Assembly: GCA_017160915.1 (NCBI GenBank)
Contig: JACAWG010000078.1
Coordinates: 37,376-101,375, forward strand
DNA length: 64,000 nucleotides
DNA from: Aggregatibacter actinomycetemcomitans
GTDB taxonomy: Bacteria > Pseudomonadota > Gammaproteobacteria > Enterobacterales > Pasteurellaceae
Reading direction: 5' to 3'
Part shown: positions 58,323-64,000 of the stretch, one piece after another
Position numbering within the stretch: position 1 is the first letter of the stretch
Layout: each line of letters begins with the position of its first letter
The notes under the pieces: model-generated
Databases searched by the model: none
Told to the model about the DNA's origin: nothing
What the model saw: the letters and a program-made list of their open reading frames with translations, nothing else
Translations under genes and position numbers: made by a program

Positions 58323-59075
58323 ATGGAAATTATTGCGATTGGCTTTGTACTCATTATTTTGTGTGTCGTTGTATTCGTCTTTTGCGGTTTATTTGGCGCG
58401 GGCACTTTTCAAATAATTAGATGCGCTTTAGACGGCACTACCCGCTATTTCAAAGGGTTATATCACTTTCCGCTTCGTGGTAAAGCCACTGTGGGGATGT
58501 GGCTCTATGCCATTTTTATGGCGTATCTTGTGTTCTTGGTGCTGTTTGTGGATTTCGCCGTGGCGGGGGCTTCCGTGCGGGTGAACGGCGACATTGTCAA
58601 TTTACGTCGCATGACGAACGGTCTGCTTGGCGTGTGCGCGGTGCTGATTAACCTGCCGTTGCTGCCGTTATTGTTCCGTTTCCGCGCTTTGACGGCGGAC
58701 GATCGTTATTTACTCAGCGCGCAGTGCATTTGGCAGAGTATCGCTTTTGTCATCTTCGTTTGCTGTTTGCTTGTCGTGTTTATGCCGCTTACGGCGCTTT
58801 CCGTGTTTGTCGGCAAAGCCTTTGCCGTATTATGGTTTTGGTGGGCGGATGTGATGAATTGGTTGGATGCGGATAATATGCAGACGATCAACGGCTTCGC
58901 ACGTCCTATCTTTCGCCATGATCGCATTTTTATTTTTGATTTGCTTATGCTGGCGATAATGTATCTGCCGTTTGCCTGCTTCCGTTCAAGGTTATTCCCG
59001 CCAACCGCAGCGGAGGAAAATGTACCGAAGTTACCGCAAGAGAACGGCTTGAACGCGGATGTTGAAACAAAATAA
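58323..59075 (+). CDS. Unrecognised polytopic membrane protein (third of three)
   Basis: A 250-residue protein with about five or six membrane helices (residues 1-25, 60-80, 97-115, 137-165 and 200-220) and a polar C-terminal tail. The tight junction with the preceding gene suggests a complex of the three. A strong USS terminator follows at 59083-59123. Function unknown. Confidence 0.65.
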   Translation: MEIIAIGFVLIILCVVVFVFCGLFGAGTFQIIRCALDGTTRYFKGLYHFPLRGKATVGMWLYAIFMAYLVFLVLFVDFAVAGASVRVNGDIVNLRRMTNGLLGVCAVLINLPLLPLLFRFRALTADDRYLLSAQCIWQSIAFVIFVCCLLVVFMPLTALSVFVGKAFAVLWFWWADVMNWLDADNMQTINGFARPIFRHDRIFIFDLLMLAIMYLPFACFRSRLFPPTAAEENVPKLPQENGLNADVETK

Positions 59076-59082
59076 CAAACAA

Positions 59083-59123
59083 AAAGTGCGGTTAAAATCC
59101 ATCGTGAATTTTAACCGCACTTT
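59083..59123. terminator. Bidirectional USS-pair terminator
   Basis: AAAGTGCGGTTAAAAT (59083-59098) and ATTTTAACCGCACTTT (59108-59123) form a 16-bp perfect stem with a 9-base loop. It lies between two convergent genes. Confidence 0.85.
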
Positions 59124-59147
59124 AGTTTCGATTTTTAGTAAAGCCGT

Positions 59148-59792
59148 TTAGCAGTGATATTTTTGACGGTATGCAATCAAATCTTCAATGGTCACAATCG
59201 CATAACCCTGTTGTTTTACGAATTCCACCAGTTCCGGCGCTCTTGCCATGGTGCCGTCGTCGTTGGTGATTTCGCAGATCACGCCCGCTTCTTTATAGCC
59301 AGCCAAACGCGCCAAATCTACAGCCGCTTCGGTGTGACCGTTGCGTTGTAGTACGCCGTTCGGGGCGGCGCGTAATGGGAAAACGTGTCCCGGGCGGTGT
59401 AAATCGCTCGGTTTGGCGCCGTCGGCGATGGCGGCTTTGATGGTGGTCACGCGGTCGGCGGCGGACACCCCGGTGGAAACCCCTTCGGCGGCTTCAATGG
59501 TGACGGTAAAGGCGGTTTTATTCACGCTGGTGTTGTGGTTTACCATCGGCGGTAAATCCAGTTGTTTGCACAATTCATCGGTGATACATAAACACACGAT
59601 GCCGCTGCCGTAGCGGATAAGTTTTGCCATTTGGGCGGCGGTGATGGTTTCGGCGGGGAAGATTAAATCGCCTTCGTTTTCGCGATTTTCATCGTCTAAC
59701 ACGAGGACGCCGTTGCCTTGTTTAAAGGCTTCGATGGCGGTTTTGACACGTTCTTCAGCGGTGCCGAACGGGGATAATAATGACTGATTCAT
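59148..59792 (-). CDS. ribB: 3,4-dihydroxy-2-butanone-4-phosphate synthase
   Basis: A 214-residue enzyme that converts ribulose-5-phosphate to the four-carbon precursor of riboflavin. [11 protein letters not shown] supplies the metal site, and [10 protein letters not shown] the second conserved block. It is the monofunctional form without a RibA domain. An FMN riboswitch lies upstream, so the gene is under flavin feedback. Confidence 0.97.
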   Translation of the reverse strand: MNQSLLSPFGTAEERVKTAIEAFKQGNGVLVLDDENRENEGDLIFPAETITAAQMAKLIRYGSGIVCLCITDELCKQLDLPPMVNHNTSVNKTAFTVTIEAAEGVSTGVSAADRVTTIKAAIADGAKPSDLHRPGHVFPLRAAPNGVLQRNGHTEAAVDLARLAGYKEAGVICEITNDDGTMARAPELVEFVKQQGYAIVTIEDLIAYRQKYHC

Positions 59793-59889
59793 AGTAAATG
59801 CCTTTTTAATAAGATGAATTTATACCAGAATCAGGGCGGACGATAAAAAGGACGAACACAGGTTTGAACAAACCTGCGCTGCTTTTTTA

Positions 59890-60070
59890 TTCTCTTTCAT
59901 CCAGACTGTCACTGTCGGCTTTGGATTCACACCAAATCTGCTGACTTTATCGAAAAAAAAACGTAACCGAAAACGACCGCACTTTTATCGATAAACGCTC
60001 GTGGGCTTGCGCTAAAACATTCCTTCACGCTTACCACCGGTAGGGACTTTCACCCTGCCCTGAGAATGCG
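59890..60070 (-). ncRNA. FMN riboswitch (RFN element)
   Basis: On the minus strand it reads TTCTCAGGGCAGGG, GTGAAAGTCCCTACCGG, TGGTAAG, then AGCCCACGAGCG, GTCAGCAGATTTGGTGTGA, and finally CCGACAGTGACAGTCTGG before GATGAAAGAGAA. These are the conserved FMN aptamer blocks in order. Between GAGCG and GTCAGCAG lies a variable arm enlarged to about 60 bases, containing a USS (ACCGCACTT at 59977-59985). Binding FMN would lower ribB expression. Confidence 0.95.
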
Positions 60071-60147
60071 CGCCTAGTATAGCGCAAAGGGGCGGGCGTT
60101 CAAATCGCTTTTTGGGATTTAATGCTCCGAATGACGCACAACAGAGA

Positions 60148-60236
60148 AAAAAGTGCGGTGGTTTTCTTCGGCGTTTTTTATGGCTTGAATTTACAATCCA
60201 AGTGCAAAAAAACACGTGGAAAAACCACCGCACTTT
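60148..60236 (-). terminator. Long USS-pair terminator beyond the pirin gene
   Basis: AAAGTGCGGTGGTTTT (from 60149) pairs with AAAACCACCGCACTTT (ending 60236) around a loop of about 55 bases containing smaller T/A modules. It follows the pirin stop codon on the minus strand. Confidence 0.65.
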
Positions 60237-60244
60237 CTGCCTGA

Positions 60245-61129
60245 TTAAGCAGGCAGGCGCCCGAATTTACCGGCTTGCACATCGTGGAACGCTTCAACGA
60301 TTTGCTCACGGGTGTTCATCACGAACGGGCCGTAACCCACAATCGGCTCATTGAGCGGTTCGCCGGTGAGAATCAACAATTTGGCGTCATTGTTGGCTTC
60401 AATATGCACATCTGCGCCACCGCGCTCAAAGGTCACCAATTCACCGCGACGGGCAATGGCATCGCTACCGATTTGCACCGTGCCGTCCAACACCAGAATA
60501 ATCACATTGTGACTTTCCGGCACGGCGAAAGTGTAGCCGGTATTGGCGTTCAGGCGCGTATCCCACATATTGATCGGGCTGAAGGTGCTTGCGCTGCCTT
60601 GGGTATTCAGCAAGTCGCCGGCAATCACACGCACGGAACCCGCATTATTCGGCAAATCCACCACCGGAATGTCCGCCGATTTAATGGCTTGATATTTCGG
60701 CGCGGTCATTTTGTCCTTCGCCGGCAAATTTACCCAAAGCTGCACCATTTCGAAAAATCCGCCTTCTTTGGCAAATTTTTCCGAGTGCATTTCTTCGTGC
60801 ATAACGCCGGAGCCTGCGGTCATCCATTGCACATCACCCGTGCCGATGGTGCCGCCCCCGCCGTAGGAATCACGGTGTGACACTTCGCCTTGGTAGGCGA
60901 TGGTGACCGTTTCAAACCCGCGGTGCGGATGTTCTTCGACGCCGCGTAAGTCAAATTCGGAATTGTCTTTGCGACCGCCGGAGAAGAATTTCGGCGCGTT
61001 GTAATCCATTAACAGGAACGGATCAAGGTGCTTATCTTTATCGTTATAACTAAACATTGAAGACACATGGAAGCCGTTACCTACCCAGTGTTTTTCCGGT
61101 GCCACATGAACTTTTGCAACTTTTTTCAT
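60245..61129 (-). CDS. Pirin-family protein
   Basis: A 294-residue bicupin. The N-terminal cupin has the full metal set: His67 and His69 in HPHRGFET, His111 and Glu113 in GVMHEEM. Bacterial pirins are linked to oxidative stress control and quercetinase-like activity. The start has GAGAGAAA upstream. It is monocistronic. Confidence 0.92.
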   Translation of the reverse strand: MKKVAKVHVAPEKHWVGNGFHVSSMFSYNDKDKHLDPFLLMDYNAPKFFSGGRKDNSEFDLRGVEEHPHRGFETVTIAYQGEVSHRDSYGGGGTIGTGDVQWMTAGSGVMHEEMHSEKFAKEGGFFEMVQLWVNLPAKDKMTAPKYQAIKSADIPVVDLPNNAGSVRVIAGDLLNTQGSASTFSPINMWDTRLNANTGYTFAVPESHNVIILVLDGTVQIGSDAIARRGELVTFERGGADVHIEANNDAKLLILTGEPLNEPIVGYGPFVMNTREQIVEAFHDVQAGKFGRLPA

Positions 61130-61298
61130 ATTTTCTCTCCTTATTGATTTTCAGAACCTATTGTTCTTCCATGGAGAGCATTATAAGTTTTCCTATAAGA
61201 AGATAAAGATGGGCTTTATTGATTCAGTTTCAACAAAAAGGAAATAATTGTAGTCAAAGTGCGGTGGTTTTTTGCGACGTTTTTTCATTGATGACACC

Positions 61299-61322
61299 AC
61301 GGCAAATTTTCCGATTTGCCGT
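61299..61322 (-). terminator. brnQ terminator
   Basis: ACGGCAAAT-TTTCCG-ATTTGCCGT is a perfect 9-bp stem six bases after the brnQ stop. On the minus strand a partial T-run follows (TGGTGTCATC is not T-rich), so efficiency is uncertain. Confidence 0.5.
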
Positions 61323-61327
61323 AGTGA

Positions 61328-62647
61328 TTATTCGCTTGCGCTACTTTGCCGTTTCGGCAACAAAAGGGATAAACCCATGCCGGCAAGGGCGGGCGTGAGC
61401 CAAGGCAGGGAAAGGTCAGCGAAAGGCAGGTTGTTTATGAAACCCGTCAGCCATGGCAGATGAAACTGCCCGCCGAGAATGTGCATAAAGGAAATGAGCA
61501 TGACCACGCCGACGGTAAGCTGCATTCCCGCTTTGGACAGCGCGGTGAATTTGTTCAGGATAATCAGCATGACGATGGCGATGGTCGCGGGGTAAAGCAC
61601 TTGCAACACGGGAATGGAATAGTTGATGATCGCCCCTAGCCCCAGGTTCGCTACGGCAAAGCCGATCAAGGTGAAGATGGTGGCATAGCGTTTGTAACTC
61701 AATGCGGGGAAGCGCCCACGGAAAAATTCCGCCACCGCCACAATGAGCCCTGCGGTGGTGGTGAAACAGGTGACGGCAACCATCGCCGCCAGGAAAACCT
61801 GCGCACCGGCGCCGAAAATGGCTTGTGTGGCTTGGGAGAGAATATACACCCCTTTGTTCACATCGGACGCCATGATCGTCGCCGGCACCGGGAAATGGTT
61901 TCCCAAATACGCCAAGCCGATATACAGCAGGCTGAAGCCCAGCGCCACCACCAAGCTGACGACCCAAACCGTGGAAACGTATTCCCGTTTGCTGTTAAAA
62001 CCGAATTGCTTCAAAGTCTGCACCGCCACCACACTAAAGGCGACGGAAGCGAGGGCGTCGAGGGTGTTATAGCCTTCGATAAAACCCGTGCCGAAAGCGG
62101 AACGGGCATAATCACCCATGGCGGCTTGCGGTGCAGACGCGCTGTATTTCATAATGCCTAAGCCGACTAACAGAACGATTAACAGGGCGAAAATCGGCGT
62201 CAAAATGCGCCCGATGCTGTTCAGAATTTTAGAGGGGTGCAAAGCAATCAAATAGGCGGCGATAAAATAAATCAGGGTAAACGCCACTAAGCCGCTTGCG
62301 GCAAGATTCTCCGGCAACATCGGCGCGATACCCACTTCATACGCCACCGTTGCGGTACGCGGAATAGCAAAGAAAGGACCGATGGAAAGATACAGCGCGA
62401 CCAAATACAGCGTGGCAAATCGGGGAGAAATTTTTGTCGAAATTTCATGCACATAACCTTTTGGGTTCAATGCCCCGATCACCAAGGTTAAAATCGCAAT
62501 ACCCACACCGGACAGCACAAACCCGCTGATCGCCGACCAAAAATTTTCCCCGGACAACGCCCCGAGGCTCGGCGGAAAAATCAAATTCCCCGCCCCAAAA
62601 AACATCCCCAATAACAGTAAACCTGTCAACGCACCTTTTTTTATCAT
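61328..62647 (-). CDS. brnQ: Branched-chain amino acid carrier BrnQ
   Basis: A 439-residue LIVCS-family cation symporter with about 12 helices. The N-terminal GLLLLGMFFGAGNLIFPPSLG is the family signature. It imports leucine, isoleucine and valine. Monocistronic, with a USS on the downstream side near 61258. Confidence 0.95.
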   Translation of the reverse strand: MIKKGALTGLLLLGMFFGAGNLIFPPSLGALSGENFWSAISGFVLSGVGIAILTLVIGALNPKGYVHEISTKISPRFATLYLVALYLSIGPFFAIPRTATVAYEVGIAPMLPENLAASGLVAFTLIYFIAAYLIALHPSKILNSIGRILTPIFALLIVLLVGLGIMKYSASAPQAAMGDYARSAFGTGFIEGYNTLDALASVAFSVVAVQTLKQFGFNSKREYVSTVWVVSLVVALGFSLLYIGLAYLGNHFPVPATIMASDVNKGVYILSQATQAIFGAGAQVFLAAMVAVTCFTTTAGLIVAVAEFFRGRFPALSYKRYATIFTLIGFAVANLGLGAIINYSIPVLQVLYPATIAIVMLIILNKFTALSKAGMQLTVGVVMLISFMHILGGQFHLPWLTGFINNLPFADLSLPWLTPALAGMGLSLLLPKRQSSASE

Positions 62648-62801
62648 TGTTGTTATTTTTTCATTGAGTGATGGGCGGGGAGTATAGCACTATGGCGGAG
62701 GGCGTCAATTTTTGCGGGGGAAGAAAAGGGCGGTGAATTTAAAAAACGTTTTTCAAATCCACCGCACTTTTATATTTGATGTTCGTGACACTACGAATTT
62801 A

Positions 62802-63509
62802 TTAGAACGGTATTTCACTCAACGCCGTTTTCTGCGTGCCGTCAGTGTTAAAATTTTCATCGGCAAGCCAGCGGAGAAAGCGTTGTTTGCGCTGCGGCCA
62901 TTCGCTGTCAAGCATGGAGAACCAAGCGGTATCGCGGTTGCGTCCATGATAAACCAGTGCTTGGCGAAATATGCCTTCAAAGCTAAAACCGAGCCGTTCC
63001 GCCGCACGACGCGAGGGCGCATTCAGGGCGTCGCATTTCCATTCGTAACGGCGATATTGCAAGGTTTCAAACACATATTGTGCCACTAGAAATTGGGCTT
63101 CGGTGGCAATTTTGGAGCGTTTTAGCCGATCCGAGTAAATGACGGCGCCCATTTCGATAACGCGATTATTGGGGTCTATGCGCATAAGTGAACAGGTGCC
63201 GACAGCTTGCTCGGTTGCCACATCAATAATCGCGAAGCAATAAGGATTGGTCTCGGCGGCGGTGCGTTTCAAAAAGGTTAGAAATGCCGCTTTGTCGTCA
63301 AAAGGTCCGTAATGCTCCGGCAGATATGTCCAATTTTTAGGCGGGGTGTCCGTGTTGTAAACCGTCCATAGATCATTGAAATGCGTTTCCGGCGAAAGCC
63401 GTTCTAAGCGGCAAAACCGCCCCGGCAACGTGTGTGCATCGGGCAGTTTGCCTGTGGTAAAGTTTTCTACGGTATCGCCGATGGGTTGATTGAACTCGTT
63501 ATAGCGCAT
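62802..63509 (-). CDS. GNAT-family acetyltransferase (RimJ/RimL type)
   Basis: A 235-residue N-acetyltransferase. After a YNEFNQPIGDTVENF lead come RFCRLERLSPETHFND, the central beta sheet (GTCSLMRIDPNNRVIEMG) and the CoA-site region with LKRSKIATEAQFLV, then WKCDALNAPSRRAAERLGF. The RimJ/RimL branch acetylates protein N termini or small molecules; the target is not readable. It is isolated, with USS on either side (near 62759 and 63521). Confidence 0.85.
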   Translation of the reverse strand: MRYNEFNQPIGDTVENFTTGKLPDAHTLPGRFCRLERLSPETHFNDLWTVYNTDTPPKNWTYLPEHYGPFDDKAAFLTFLKRTAAETNPYCFAIIDVATEQAVGTCSLMRIDPNNRVIEMGAVIYSDRLKRSKIATEAQFLVAQYVFETLQYRRYEWKCDALNAPSRRAAERLGFSFEGIFRQALVYHGRNRDTAWFSMLDSEWPQRKQRFLRWLADENFNTDGTQKTALSEIPF

Positions 63510-63561
63510 GGTTTTTCCTTAAAGTGCGGTGGTTTTTTTCAGTGTTTTTAATATACCCCCG

Positions 63562-64000
63562 TTAATACACATCACGCAATAAACGACCGGCGGCGATGAG
63601 TTCGGCAACGACGTTGTCGAAGGCGTCCACATAAGGGCGGTTGCCGATGTCGGCGGCGATTTTTATAAGGGCATCGTCAACGGCTTTGCTCATGGATTTG
63701 CTGCCACAGATGTAAAAATAAGCGCCTTGTTGAATACGGGACCAGATGTGTTCCGCCTGTTCTTCCAAGGCGTTTTGCACGTAGTATTTTTCCGCTTGAT
63801 CGCGTGAGAAGGCGGTGAACAGGTGGGTAAGTACGCCTTTCCGTTGATAATTTTCCAAGGTTTCTTGGTAAAGAAAATCCTTGGCGCGGTGACGTTCGCC
63901 GAAGAAAAGGTCGCTTTCCACGTTGATCTTTTGCCCTTCAAGGGCTTGCAGGAAGCCGATAAACGGCGCAATGCCGGTACCGGAACCAATCATCACCAAT
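63562..64000 (-). CDS. CysJ-type NADPH flavoprotein reductase, C-terminal part
   Basis: The last 145 or more residues of a ferredoxin-NADP reductase-like domain, open at the right edge of the window. GSGTGIAPFIGFLQA is the NADPH pyrophosphate loop, FFGERHRAKDFLYQE and FYICGSKSMSKAVDDAL are the standard CysJ and P450-reductase motifs, and the protein ends RLLRDVY as CysJ does. No cysI follows on this side, so it may act outside sulphite reduction. The N-terminal flavodoxin domain, if any, lies off window. Confidence 0.85.
   Translation of the reverse strand, partial: LVMIGSGTGIAPFIGFLQALEGQKINVESDLFFGERHRAKDFLYQETLENYQRKGVLTHLFTAFSRDQAEKYYVQNALEEQAEHIWSRIQQGAYFYICGSKSMSKAVDDALIKIAADIGNRPYVDAFDNVVAELIAAGRLLRDVY

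Larger units (their letters stand above)
59793..60244 (-). promoter_or_regulatory. ribB leader region, 452 bases without a gene
   Basis: From ribB upstream, the region holds: a leader hairpin CAGGTTTG-AA-CAAACCTG (59859-59876), the FMN riboswitch (59890-60070), and a long USS-pair terminator of the pirin gene (60148-60236). The leader hairpin could be the expression platform, since a short T-rich stretch follows it on the minus strand. A promoter should lie near 60071-60120, where CGCTATACTAGG on the minus strand (TATACT) could be the -10. Confidence 0.55.

Overview
The window reads as a chromosomal segment of a Pasteurellaceae bacterium, most probably an Aggregatibacter. The nine-base uptake signal AAGTGCGGT and its complement recur dozens of times, often as inverted pairs that double as terminators. 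Gene content (fuc, xyl and man sugar loci, selC, no rpoS after nlpD) and moderate GC agree with that. The genus is an inference; the family is well supported. All CDS coordinates below include the stop codon.

Layout. 1-2519: a small lipoprotein, glpX, zapB and mioC. 2520-2958: chromosomal origin oriC between mioC and mnmG, with DnaA boxes, dense GATC sites and an AT-rich stretch. 2959-4851: mnmG. 4906-11330: an accessory block that separates mnmG from rsmG, which are normally adjacent to the atp operon. It holds an AT-rich three-gene operon (DarT-like DNA ADP-ribosyltransferase, putative NADAR antitoxin, TPR/Sel1 protein). Convergent to it is a run of qorB, a membrane protein, a class M sirtuin and a zinc macrodomain hydrolase, under the divergent HxlR regulator qorR. 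Two sets of ADP-ribose writers and erasers therefore sit within 5 kb of the origin. 11388-19002: rsmG and the complete atpIBEFHAGDC operon.

19140-27248: L-fucose utilisation (fucR, I, K, U, A, P, O), cut by palindromic repeats. 27405-32644: orphan potD, a Fur-box-preceded TonB receptor of haem type, an iron-type alcohol dehydrogenase and a small zinc-ribbon membrane protein. 32823-36588: Gfo/Idh/MocA oxidoreductase and the mannose PTS (manXYZ) with a consensus CRP site. 36938-38329: a DHA2-type efflux pump. 38356-46414: the xylose locus (xylR, xylFGH, divergent xylAB). 46489-46583: selC tRNA-Sec. 46657-48114: a MerR regulator divergent from a small hydrolase/EthD pair.

48173-53430: nlpD, a mini-lipoprotein paralogous to the NlpD N terminus, yqaA, surE, truD, ispF, ispD and ftsB (pcm and rpoS absent). 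53582-56150: rpe, gph, trpS. 56235-59075: three unrecognised envelope proteins. 59148-60070: ribB with an FMN riboswitch that carries an uptake signal in a variable segment. 60245-64000: pirin, brnQ, a GNAT acetyltransferase and the C terminus of a CysJ-type reductase that runs off the right edge.

The region most likely to hold something undescribed is 4970-10970: a toxin-antitoxin-like DarT1/NADAR pair with a third gene and its own palindromic promoter, facing a redox-associated SirTM/macrodomain operon that lacks its usual GcvH-L substrate, all next to oriC.
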